The notes under the pieces are model-generated. The model saw only the letters and a list, made by a program, of their open reading frames with translations. It was not told the origin of the DNA and ran no database searches. The position numbers and the translations under genes are program-made. A stretch of 64,000 nt of DNA from Exophiala sp. HKRS030 (Eukaryota; Ascomycota; Eurotiomycetes; Chaetothyriales; Herpotrichiellaceae), in the NCBI GenBank assembly GCA_023897205.1, contig JAHWDD010000007.1, positions 2,232,001 to 2,296,000 of the forward strand, written 5' to 3'. Positions 22,900 to 32,540 of this stretch are shown piece after piece; position 1 is the first letter of the stretch; every line of letters starts with the position of its first letter.

Positions 22900-23700
22900 A
22901 TGGCGGTCCAGATTCTCTCCGATCTACATTTGGAGGCTCCAAAAGGCTACGATGTCTTCAAGATTGTTCCAAAGGCGCCCTACCTGGCGCTACTTGGCGA
23001 TGTGGGAAACATAACAGCTCACAAGGACGACTTTCTCACCTTTTTGACCCTCCAGCTCAATCAGTTCCGCGCTGTGCTCTTCGTCCCCGGCAATCATGAA
23101 GCTTATCACTCTAACTGGCCTGATACTCTCGATATCCTTCGCACGTTCGAACAAGCCGTTCACAAGAACGAATTACTAGGAGAGTTCGTCCTGCTCGACC
23201 GTGCGGTCTTCCGGCTGCCAGACACGAAAGTTGTCATCCTGGGTTGTAGTCTTTTTTCTTCCATTCCGGCCGAAAATCAAATGGCTGTCAGCATGGGGCT
23301 CAACGACTTTTTCCAAACCAGCGACTGGGATGTCGGCATGCACAACGAGGCGCATGAGCGGGATCTGTCTTGGCTCAATGCGCAGGTCGTCGACCTTGAA
23401 CGATCTGACGTCAAGATCATGATCCTTTCGCACTGGAGCCCATCATTGGATTTTCGTGCAATCGATCCGAGGCATATCGGTAGTTCTATCACGAGAGCTT
23501 TCTCGACCGAGTTGTCCGATGAGGCATGCTACAAGAGTGATGAAGTCAAAATTTGGGCATTTGGGCATACACACTACAACTGCGATTTTACAGTTCAGCG
23601 AGAGAGTGGTGCTGGACCGTTGAGGCTACTTGCGAACCAGAGGGGATATTACTTTGCGCAGGCTGAGGGGTTTGACGGAGAGAAGATCGTTGAAGTTTGA
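22900..23700 (+). CDS. Calcineurin-like metallophosphoesterase
   Basis: Intronless, 266 aa. All five metal-site blocks of the superfamily are visible in order: ILSDLHLE (residues 5-12), LLGDVGN (31-37), VPGNHEAY (62-69), ILSHWSP (about 175-181) and AFGHTHYNCDF (219-229). This is the short cytosolic type, similar to fungal Ser/Thr phosphatase-like proteins of unknown substrate. There is no signal peptide or membrane segment. The start is the only ATG shortly before the first motif. Confidence 0.9.
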   Translation: MAVQILSDLHLEAPKGYDVFKIVPKAPYLALLGDVGNITAHKDDFLTFLTLQLNQFRAVLFVPGNHEAYHSNWPDTLDILRTFEQAVHKNELLGEFVLLDRAVFRLPDTKVVILGCSLFSSIPAENQMAVSMGLNDFFQTSDWDVGMHNEAHERDLSWLNAQVVDLERSDVKIMILSHWSPSLDFRAIDPRHIGSSITRAFSTELSDEACYKSDEVKIWAFGHTHYNCDFTVQRESGAGPLRLLANQRGYYFAQAEGFDGEKIVEV

Positions 23701-23837
23701 AATTTGACCGAGAGGCAACCGATACGATATATGTATGGACTATGAAAGCCATCCTACATTTTGCCCACGTATATACAGAATTCAACCCCGGGACCAAAGG
23801 AGACACAAGCAACGGCAGATTCAAGAAGCATCTCCAA

Positions 23838-23969
23838 CAGACCATCATCTCTAGACAACCGGCAGACCATCATCCCTAGACAACCGGCAGACCATCATCC
23901 CTAGACAACCGGCAGACCATCATCCCTAGACAACCGGCAGACCATCATCCCTAGACAACCGGCAGACCA
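23838..23969. repeat. 25-bp minisatellite, five copies
   Basis: The unit begins CAGACCATCATC and ends ACAACCGG, 25 bp long. Five copies run from 23838 to 23962, with seven more bases of a sixth. Copy 1 differs from the others by one base (TCT for CCT). The unit contains CTAGAC; its complement supplies the stop codon and last residues of the minus-strand gene that ends at 23951. Confidence 0.95.
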
Positions 23970-24256
23970 AGCTTCTCCCTCCACCACGCCTTGGTCTTCG
24001 TGCCAAATGTGACAACATCGTCGAGGCATTGCTCGACGGCCGATTTCTGGACATTCGTAAGGTTGAGCGGGGCTTGCCTAGTGAACCTCTCTATCAGAGT
24101 CTGGGCGTCAGCCGCATCTGCGGATTTCTTGGATGCTTGCGCCCGTAAACCACAGGAGTCGATCTTGAAGACGTCGAGATCAGTTGTTGTGGTGTATGGG
24201 GCAGCGCCTGGCGAGAGGTCTCTCAGCCTTGCTGCACCAGCGGGAATGTAGGGGGA
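23951..24256 (-). CDS. Terminal exon of an unidentified protein
   Basis: A 102-codon exon reads SPYIPAGAARLRDLSPG..., then LDVFKIDSCGLRAQASKK, ending WWREKLGLPVV and a stop inside the 25-bp minisatellite. Its 5' boundary has a very good acceptor: a CTAAC branch site, then CTTACCACGTAG. I do not recognise the family and could not fix the upstream exon. The minus-strand region 24470-24780 contains plausible coding (ENFGGMPTFMFGALPMG before a GTAAAT donor), but its phase does not join cleanly, so the gene may be broken or have another exon. Confidence 0.42.
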   Translation of the reverse strand, partial: SPYIPAGAARLRDLSPGAAPYTTTTDLDVFKIDSCGLRAQASKKSADAADAQTLIERFTRQAPLNLTNVQKSAVEQCLDDVVTFGTKTKAWWREKLGLPVV

Positions 24257-25452
24257 CTACGTGGTAAGTGTTAGGATACAGGATCCATCCCTTCTATTCG
24301 GCACCCACCAAAGCTAGGTGTGTCTAGGACGAGTGCTGACGGCTTAAAGCGAAGACACTCCACGTTTCCCGGACAGATAGAGCTATGAAATACGCAGCAC
24401 CAGCCCCGTTTCTCTTATAAATTAAACCGCTGGCTTCCAATCACGAAAGTTAGTGAACAGGCACACCTATTTACCCATCGGCAGCGCGCCAAACATGAAG
24501 GTTGGCATGCCTCCGAAATTTTCAGCCGTCCACGATGTTGGCAAGGCTATGAAATCCTGCTGATGGCCAACAGAACTATGCCGCATCCAACCCATCGGAA
24601 TGAATGTATGGGCCGTAAGCTGCGCCAGATATCCCGGACAAGGCTTGCTTGCTTGACAGCGGGGAGAGGGTCGAACGATTCGCAATGCCAGGCTAAGCGA
24701 TCGAGTCGTAGTCGGAACGCCGAGGCGAATTTCGTAGGATCTCCCAAGAGGACAACGGGAAATCTCACCTAGGGAGCCTAACAACGTAGGAAGAAAGGGC
24801 TAGGCGGGGTCGAACGAAGTAGGACAGTCGCATCAGGGCGGTTGAGGTGTAGAAAGAACAATAAGTCAGAGGAGAGAGATAAGGTGGATAGGGGGTCCCT
24901 ATGGCCGTACATAAAGTTTCTCCCTCGACCAACGAGACTGAGCCTATATATCTCTATCTGACAGAACATTCTTGTGCGAGGGGTCTGAATTTCTCGTCAT
25001 ATCAGAGGATGTATACAGTCGTTATAATATTGCACGTCTAATCTCCACCAAGTGGGCGGAATAATGCATTTCATCACTTCCGATTCTATATCAGTCGAGT
25101 GAACACAAGCTTCTCCTCCATATCATTCTTCCCGCCTGCCTGAAGAAGAGACAATCTCACTTGTCGAGGTAGTAATATCCTCAGACGAGACATCTCGCCA
25201 ACCCTGTCCAATTCAAAGGCTCGTAAGCGTTGGGGTCAGAGACGGAGCCTCGCCATCTGTAGAGCCTTCTCGCTGTGTTTATACAACCCCAGAAATCATT
25301 TATGATGAGCCATGAACGAGTCGTACCCACACACTGGACACGAGGATAAGTCTCATCCCCCACACCACCCGATAACGATCTGAATGCCCCATGGACTTGA
25401 TTCAAGCGCCCTTTTCTTTTAGGTCTGTTATACATGTTATCCCCGATCTCGC
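24257..25452. other. Unresolved upstream exons plus intergenic DNA
   Basis: 24470-24780 may hold an upstream minus-strand exon of the gene ending at 23951. The rest, including the 3' flank of OST2, shows no gene. Minus-strand open frames overlapping OST2 are frame shadows. Confidence 0.35.
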
Positions 25453-26064
25453 CTAGTTGATAAAGTTGACGCAGAACCCGTGCAGGATCAGGCTGCCAAA
25501 GACGAAATCTGCAAATGCTCGCTCCGTGCTGACTTTGCTCTCTTCGATTGTTTCTCCTGTCACAGTATCGATTGTCTTCGTCGTAGTCTTCTTTCCCCCA
25601 GCCGGAGCACCTGTTGGAGATTGCTCCGACGTTTGCATTCGAAGTGACGCTGTGAGGACGAATTGCCCGACGGCAGCAGAAAAGCCTGAGAGAAAGGCAT
25701 TGAAGGGCTGCGTATGGTGTTAGACTGCCTTGAAAAGAATTCATCAAAGCTCCCGAGGATGTATACGTACGTAGTTTCCAGCCAATATACAATACAGAAA
25801 TTGAAGACCCCCAACCACTACTAACCATGCCATGAAGACATCGAGGAGAATAGTCCGTGAGGGAGTGTCCTGCACATATTTGTTCCAAACATGAATGATG
25901 ATTTCTTGTGGTGATGATCGAGGTGAGAGGGTTGACTGAGGCTGAGGTTTTGCTGAAGGCGCCGAAGGCGTGGACGTTGTGCCTGCGCTGACTTGTGCTT
26001 TGGCTGGGGTCACAGGAGCAGCGGGTTTGGGACCAGGTGTCTGCGGCGTGGTTTTCTTCGCCAT
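25453..26064 (-). CDS. OST2: Oligosaccharyltransferase subunit OST2/DAD1
   Basis: Two exons (25771-26064, 25453-25707) give 182 aa. After a ~48-residue Pro/Ala/Thr-rich extension, the DAD1 domain begins at VWNKYVQDTPSRTILLDVFMAWLVVVGGLQFLYCILAGNY, continues across the intron with PFNAFLSGFSAAVGQFVLTASLRMQ, and ends ERAFADFVFGSLILHGFCVNFIN, the conserved C-terminus. Three membrane helices are visible. DAD1/Ost2 is an essential subunit of the ER complex that transfers the glycan to asparagine. A Ser/Thr/Lys insert (about residues 130-155) separates helices two and three, as in other filamentous fungi. An upstream ATG five codons earlier (26079) is equally possible. Confidence 0.95.
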
Positions 26065-26586
26065 GATGATGGTAGGCAAGAAGAATTACTGGAAACAGGG
26101 ACTCGAAATCTGCTAGAAGAGGGTTCTGTTTATTCCGTTTCAGATCTTCTCAACTTCGTCGACGTTAGGCTGTGCAAGCATGCATTGCTCATAATTGTTT
26201 GATGCCAGATATTTCTAAGAACACTTCAATGTACTACTTGCCATTCTCGGAATTATAGTTAGCCGTACCTTGACGCCCGATGCTGTCATATGCTCGACCG
26301 CACTTGTGCCAAGCCTCGGACTCCAGATCGTTTATGTTGACGTCTCCTTTCTGCAAATATATGGATGTGGTCATCAAAACCCACCAGAAATGGCTCGTGA
26401 AAGGTCAGACCTGGCTATGGGTGATGACCTATACGACGGAGATAACGCAAGTATGGCTGACAGTCACGGACTAGTCCACGGACGAGCCTGAGATTCTTCC
26501 GCAAATGAATTACTCATCGAGATATACGTTCAAATCAGACCAATGGATCTTATTTCTTAGCTGTACTTGACCTCAAGTGTTTGCTA
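26065..26586. other. Divergent intergenic region
   Basis: No gene recognised; promoter region of OST2 and of the transcription-factor-like gene. Confidence 0.45.
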
Positions 26587-28247
26587 ATGCCACAAGCCAT
26601 TGTTCTTTCTCAAAACCCCAAACAGAAGTTTGTATCCGTGAATATGATCCGGTTCGTCGATCAAAAGGATGCCATGAAGTCGAAGTATCTACCGAGTGTG
26701 CCACACTACTCTGAGCTGGACTTCATCAACATCGTACGTCCCGAGCAGATCAAAGATGGTTTGAAACAGAGAAAGATACGACGCCATGTGATGAAGCGAA
26801 TTGGTATGTCGAGAAGGCGAGAACACCAGAACTCAACCACTGTCCCTCTCCAGTTCAAGCCAAGAGCAAACGCCTCGATACCAAGTGTCATAGTGCTCCG
26901 ACTGCCACTGTGCGCCTATTGGGATAAAGTCATGCTTGCGATGAACCTTGTTGGTGATAGCGCTCTGGAACTTGCAATAGGAACAGCTGCGGCTGATTTT
27001 GTAGCACAATTAGGCGACATGAGCCTTGGAAGCACTGTCGCTGAATCCGGTCTCACTCGCTACAACAAATTTCTTGGGATTGTCAGGAGCGATTTGTCTC
27101 ATCTTGGTAATGAGTTTCGCACGCATGAAGCCATTGCTACCATAATCGGTCTGGCTATTTATGATGTAGGTGCCGCTGGTCTCTGGTTTCAACCATCCAT
27201 CGTGCAGAAAAAAATATGGCTGTTACATTCTGTTCCCCGTTGACTATTTCTAACTACTTTGACAGATGCGTATTCGAAATATCGCTCGATGGATGATTCA
27301 TATGGATGGATTAGCTCGAATCATCCGTAGTTTAGGCGGACTCGAGACATTGACGTCCTACAATGTCTTGAGGCGAGCTTTATTCTGGTGCGTGACCCCG
27401 GCTTACTGAAATCCAATCCTTACGTCTTGTACACCCTCTCTACCGTCTGGCGTGCGATAATTGATGCTAGCCAATGCAGGTCAGAAGTTACCGGATCACT
27501 AACACTCGACTTGCCATCTCGATTCTCGTCAATGCGGCCATTCCTGAAACCTGTTACTGTCGTACCCATGGAGAACATTGATTTACACAATAGATTTCGC
27601 TATGCATGCCAAACAAAGTACCCAGTCGTGGCGGACGTCGTACAAGTCATGACTGCCGTGTCAGAATTAGCAACCAAAACTACACAAGCACTTCGTCTAC
27701 CCGCTGTACCGGTTCCCCACAATGCGATGGATTGGGTCCAATCAGTCATCTGTTTGGCCATGATCTTCTTGCCTTACCGAGATTGCAAGACTTTGGCGAT
27801 TCTTTATTCACCCTGGCCGACCAACTTGCCATGAGAGAAGCTGTACGCCTGGCGGGATTGGCCTTTGTTGCAACAACCATCGCCCAGTGTGTCGAAGACA
27901 AGTTCTATAGGGACGTGCTAGGGCCAGGCAACTACCGAGGACGCATGAAACAGCATCTCATTGCCTCGCAACTTCTTGACTGGTTCCATCTCAAGGAGTT
28001 GAAATTGTGGGTGCTTGTCGTGGGTGCTGTTATTGAGGCAGGTAGTGAACAAGCCTGGTTCATTAAGCAAATTAGACAGACCATGCGGTTTTGTGGTTTG
28101 TGTACTTGGGACGAAGCATTTCACACTATACAACGGGTTGCGTGGATTGATATCCTGGCTTCGGAAGAAATAACGACAATTGCGAGAGCAATCGAGGGAC
28201 AAGCTGAGGAGGATTCATTCTCTATGGTCGGACCTTCTATCCACTAG
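26587..28247 (+). CDS. Fungal transcription-factor-like protein without zinc cluster, frame interrupted once
   Basis: Exons 26587-27165, 27266-27387 and 27480-28247 give about 489 aa once a single-base gap is bridged. The N-terminus has the pattern seen in many fungal regulators lacking an obvious Zn2Cys6 motif: KFVSVNMIRFVDQKDA, then QRKIRRHVMKRIGMSRRREH. The middle (ELAIGTAAADFVAQLG, NARWMIHMDGLARIIRSLGGL) and the end (ISHLFGHDLLALPRL, LADQLAMREAVRLAGLAFVAT) match the fungal-specific transcription factor region. The frame breaks at GGG 27734-27736; one more G yields MDWGPISHLFGHDLL. Such proteins are thought to be regulators or remnants of them; targets are unknown. Confidence 0.75.
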
Positions 28248-28316
28248 AGTTTAACATGAGTCGTTACTCTTTTACTCTTTACTCTGGACTAATCGTGCAA
28301 TTGATGCTTGCACCAT

Positions 28317-29320
28317 TCATTGCCCAGTAACTCCACCATTGACTCCAATATACTGTCCGGTGATCCACCTTGCCTTCTCAGACACGAGTAACAACACTGC
28401 GTCACCGATGTCTTCTTTTGTTCCCACTCTTTCTGCTGCTCGGGTTATGGCTAATTGAGGACGAGTAAACTCGTCCACCAAATCTGTCGGAATGATATCT
28501 GTGATGACAGGGCCTGGACCCACGGAATTCACGGTTATACCTTTGGTTTTTCCTAACTGTGTTACAGATTGTCAGCCTGAGGAAGACGCGGTCACAAACA
28601 TGTGAAGCCCAATGGTCTCATGATGACTCTCTTGCTTCAACTGCGAAAAGGTAAGGATCTTACTTCCTGAGCCCATGCATAGGTGAGGCTATCCAACGCG
28701 GCCTTCGATGCACCATAGACTGATATGGGGGCGATGCCCAATTTGGAGGCTGTGGAAGACACGCTGACGATTCGACCTCCGTTCGGCATATATGGCACTA
28801 CTGCCTGAACCATAAAGATCGCTCCGTGGACGTTTGTGCGAAACGTCTTCTCGATCTCCTCTGTCTTGACAGCATCAACCGGGGTCATCATCCCAATGCC
28901 GGCATTGTTGACTTGATTCAAAGTTAAGTCAGTAAGAAAAATGAGGAAGCGAGTTGCTTAAGAGCATATCCGAACCGTGATATGAAAGCTACCACTACAG
29001 GCGTCAGGCAGAGGATTATACTCACCGAGAATGTCAATATGATCAGTCCCAAACCCTTTTAGAGTCTCTCGAACGACGTACTGGGCCCCCTCGAAGGTAT
29101 CGACGGTTGACTTCACAACAATCGCCTTCCCACCATCCTTCTTGATTGTGTCTGCAACACTAGCAGCCCTTGCGGCAACAGAGTCGGAAACATGGTTGAT
29201 GACCACAGCCGCACCGTTACGGGCGAGGGCAAACGCGATTCCAGCGCCAATTCCGTTCTCACGTCCCGACCCGGTTACTATTGCGACTTTTCCGGCTAGA
29301 GATAGAGTGTCGACAGGCAT
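28317..29320 (-). CDS. Short-chain dehydrogenase/reductase
   Basis: Three exons (29026-29320, 28664-28911, 28317-28556) give 260 aa, typical for classical SDRs. The cofactor loop is VTGSGRENGIGAGIA (TGxxxGxG), followed by NNAG at the exon 2 start. The active site has SVSSTASKLG with the catalytic serine, and the YGASKAAL block (Tyr-x-x-x-Lys). The end reads RWITGQYIGVNGGVTGQ. The sequence is of the beta-ketoacyl-ACP-reductase/versicolorin-reductase-like group, but substrate cannot be told. Ala then Asn after strand 2 (AVVINHVSDS) suggests NADP use. An upstream in-frame ATG (29377) would add 19 residues not found in the family. Confidence 0.93.
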
Positions 29321-30190
29321 TCTGAACAGCACGGAAGGATATCTGGTCGCAGGGATTAAGTGAGAGTTTGGGATCAAGAGATATACAATCTATCGAGTAA
29401 CAAGCGAATACAAGCCGGAGAAGGTTGTTTGCGATACCTGGATGTTGAGAGCATATCTCACCAGGAGAGCAAGATGGCATTTTAATACGCAAGAGTCTCA
29501 CTGAATGGGCTTACCTCTAGATGGGATTCGAACGTGTGTTCTTTAGAAAGAGTCCAACGTCTCAACTCTCCATTTCGTTCTGTCCCAAACATCATCTTGC
29601 TCCGGCGTTTCCTCTTTTGGAAATCGGTGCTACGCAATTGTTCGGGGCCATGGGTGGGGCAGGTATTAAATCCGTCATTTTGCGGAGTGCGTGTCGAACG
29701 GTCGAAGTGAAATTGATTAGTCCTAGCAAGAGATACGGCCATAACGAGCATCCGAATCCCAAATGGGACGGCTACGAGGCTCTGGCAATTTGTCAGCTGC
29801 TTGAGAAATGCAATGTCAGAGTAGTGGACTTGGGGATTCGGAGTGAACGCGGTAAGCTGTTCAATCACATGCTGGAAGGGCAGCTTTGAAAGTGATCAGG
29901 TACGAATACGAGATGAGCAATTCCGTTTCATGACTTTAAATCTTGCCGTAGATTTATATACAGTGAGGCATATCTCTCCTCGCGCATTCATAGCTGGGCA
30001 CGGGGATCGGCAAGAATCTATTCCGCAAGCCTGCAGTGGGGATTCTGATTCGGTGAATGGTGTCATACCCAGCACAAGAATCCCCGAGTTTCGCTGATTC
30101 CACTTGAAGCGTCCTTTCTAAACACACCCTCTTCTCGCCCATTACCACAAGTCGTTAGGCAGTACTCAACGTTCATTCTCGTCGTTCATC
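29321..30190. other. Divergent intergenic region
   Basis: Two overlapping antisense open frames of 122-128 codons occupy 29482-29889 but neither resembles a protein family. A GATTCGAAC tract near 29524 looks like a tRNA T-loop on the minus strand but lacks pairing stems. Confidence 0.4.
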
Positions 30191-30702
30191 ATGGTAAGCT
30201 ATCTCAAAGGCAGATGGATTGCCCGAAAATGATCTCTATGCTAAAACAACAACACGAACCAGGCCTCCGAAACGCCCGCCTACATCCTCTCCGCACTCAC
30301 CTCGATCGGTGGTGTGACGGGCTATGTGCGCACAGGATCGGTGCCTAGCATCGCTGCTGGACTGACAGTTGGAGCATTGGTAGGCTTTCCTGACCTTTCG
30401 ATGAACCAATTCCCGCAGACCCTGACGGTCTTTCATTATCTCAACAACGACGCACAATTGAATAAACTGGCATTGTTGATCGCTGACTCGAGTTCTACAT
30501 TGTACAGTACGGCCTAGGTGGATTCCGCATCTCCAAGAAACAGCCCTATGGAATCGAGCTGGCGCTTCTGGCGTCTATTGTCCTTGCGGGCAGCAGCATT
30601 CCCCGCGCCATCAAGACTGGCAAGCCTCTCCCTGCGGGCCTTGGTGTATTGGCCGTCACTGGGTTGGTCATCTATGGTCGTGCGTTTCTGGCGAAACAGT
30701 AG
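30191..30702 (+). CDS. TMEM14-family membrane protein
   Basis: Three exons give 104 aa. The first exon is only the ATG (30191-30193), followed by a 69-nt intron; the others are 30263-30379 and 30508-30702. The protein is built of four hydrophobic helices with glycine-rich borders: YILSALTSIGGVTGYV, PSIAAGLTVGALYGLGGFRI, ELALLASIVLAGSSIPRAI and PAGLGVLAVTGLVIYGRAFL. This is the pattern of TMEM14 (UPF0136) proteins, found in mitochondria and the secretory pathway. In vertebrates TMEM14C helps porphyrin transport; the fungal role is open. Splice phases are exact. Confidence 0.92.
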
Positions 30703-30915
30703 ATGGGAGCATTGGGCTGGTCAGAGCGAGGCAAAAAGTTCCATGGACAAGAGAAGATGAAGATAAAACTAGCAATATAGGAATTGATATGCACGCTTGT
30801 GAATACTCGAAACACCTAACGCCGGTTGTTGTGTGCTGGAAATTCGGTATGGGTATCATTTCTCATCTCGAGGTTTAAATATTGCTTTGAAGCGTGAATG
30901 CTTGAACTCACAACT

Positions 30916-31890
30916 TCAGCTCTCCGTGGCAGTGGATTGAGCTTCGGGCTTTGCTGCATCTCCACCAGCACTGGGAACCGCGTGCGGCTTCCTCTTGCCT
31001 CGAGCACCTCTTCTAGTTCGCTTTCTCTCGCCATCGGCTTTGGCTTTTGTACTTGCTTCGTCCCGTTCACCATGCTGAGAAGTCTTGACCTTTCTCTTCT
31101 TGACACTCAGAGGATTCGGACCCTTCGGTCTTCCCAGCCCTCGGCCCTTGGAACCCTGCTGCTGCAAATCGGGGTCATTGTCACTGTCATCTCCATCCCC
31201 ATCCCCTCCTCTCTTCCTCTTCCTGTCATTCAGCAAACCTTCCGAAAACTTGTCTTTCTCCGCTCTATTCCTCGACCTCTCACTTACGCCACTGAGCTCC
31301 TCCAGTATCATGACACTTCTCTTGACATAGATGATCGGTACCCCCGGTATCATCCTCGCTCTCTCCCTGACGTCGAGGAATCCTTTACTTCGCTGCTCTC
31401 TTTCGTCCGCATCCGCAGTGGCTAGGATGTAATGCTGCTTGTTCTTGGCCAACTCATTCCCGTGTGGGTGATCCGCCAGTAGATCCAGCAGACACCGGGC
31501 CTCGCTGACCACGCCTAAATCCTCGCCTTCGTCGTTCTTGTGCTTGCAATGTCGCATCGGCAGCTCGAGCGGTGGAGGGAGGAAGTCCGGCCGATTCTTC
31601 GGTCTCCAAGTATTATTAACGCCCGCACCAGAAGCAGCAGCCTTGCTCTTCTCCTTCTCCTTCTCTTTGTCGTGCTCCGCCATGATCCTGGCTAACGTGC
31701 AATTCGTGATGAACAACCTCGCCTGCCCGTGCAGAGTGTTCTCGACGTATTTTTGTAACGGCATGTGGAATGAATAACACGTCTTGAGGAAGTGTGAGTC
31801 GAGTAGCACCTGGTATGGTTCCCGGAACCCAAATGCCATTTGGTAGTTGGACATGATCTTCCGGTATTTCTTGCTCCGTTTCGCGCGCAT
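30916..31890 (-). CDS. UTP23: rRNA-processing protein UTP23
   Basis: Intronless, 324 aa. It starts MRAKRSKKYRKIMSNYQMAFGFREPYQVLLDSHFLK, the standard Utp23 N-terminus. A degenerate PIN domain follows, with ITNCTLARIM, HCKHKN and EARCLLDLL (a Cys/His pattern that may bind zinc), and HYILATADADEREQ. The C-terminus is long, Lys/Arg-rich and contains GPNPLSVKKRK, a conserved tail motif and likely nuclear/nucleolar signal. Utp23 joins the small-subunit processome, binds snR30 and is needed for early 18S rRNA cleavage. A Glu/Lys-rich insertion (residues ~74-85) splits the PIN domain. Confidence 0.93.
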   Translation of the reverse strand: MRAKRSKKYRKIMSNYQMAFGFREPYQVLLDSHFLKTCYSFHMPLQKYVENTLHGQARLFITNCTLARIMAEHDKEKEKEKSKAAASGAGVNNTWRPKNRPDFLPPPLELPMRHCKHKNDEGEDLGVVSEARCLLDLLADHPHGNELAKNKQHYILATADADEREQRSKGFLDVRERARMIPGVPIIYVKRSVMILEELSGVSERSRNRAEKDKFSEGLLNDRKRKRGGDGDGDDSDNDPDLQQQGSKGRGLGRPKGPNPLSVKKRKVKTSQHGERDEASTKAKADGERKRTRRGARGKRKPHAVPSAGGDAAKPEAQSTATES

Positions 31891-32540
31891 GGTTGCGGTG
31901 AGAGTGGGAGCAGTCTCTGACGATCCTACGGTAGGGCAAGTTGGAAGAAAATTCGCTGAGAAAGGCTAGTCAGAGCCACTGAAGCGTGGTGCTGGATTTG
32001 TTGCATGAAATTGTCGATCGGGACTTTTCGTATAGGGAAAAATACAGGAAATAAAATATTGCGGGGAAATCTCAAAACGCCATGAGATCCGCCCGAGTCA
32101 GAGTTGCACCGAAATTTAGAGGCGCACTACGGTCGAGTATACATATGCCTTTGCGATACGCAACGCAGCGCAAAAGTCCTTCTGCTGGCTTTGAGAAGAG
32201 TCCTCAGGCGTTAGACTGTTGGGTATATTTTGAGATTCATATTGTTTTCGAAGTTGGTGAGCAATTGCTTTTGTCAATAATACAATTCTCTAGTTTCCTG
32301 AGTCTCTCATACGTATAGTCAATTAATCTTTTCGAGCTATCCTTTTGAGCCTGACGATTGAAATGGCCTCGTCACTCAACAAATAGTCATTCATTCCACA
32401 TTCAAAAATTCCCAACACCGACAGTGCCGCATGCTTGAAGACGAAAATACAAGGATCCGCTGTGCTCATAACTCCACCATTGGCCAAATTTGTAATCATG
32501 AGCCATTTAAAGAGTGCAAGGCTTGTTCGTTGGAAAGTAA
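31891..32540. other. Intergenic between UTP23 and RRN3
   Basis: No gene supported. Contains the UTP23 promoter and the RRN3 3' UTR. Confidence 0.5.

Noticed and set aside
25181..25888. 235-codon minus-strand open frame across OST2
   Set aside because: It is a frame shadow of the OST2 exons; the true frame carries all DAD1 motifs.
29505..29580. Possible tRNA on the minus strand (TTCGAAT T-loop-like core)
   Set aside because: The T-stem halves (ACACG and CCCAT) do not pair and no acceptor or D-arm partner is found.
29482..29889. Overlapping 122- and 128-codon open frames on opposite strands
   Set aside because: They are antisense mirrors of each other with no protein-like motifs or splice context.
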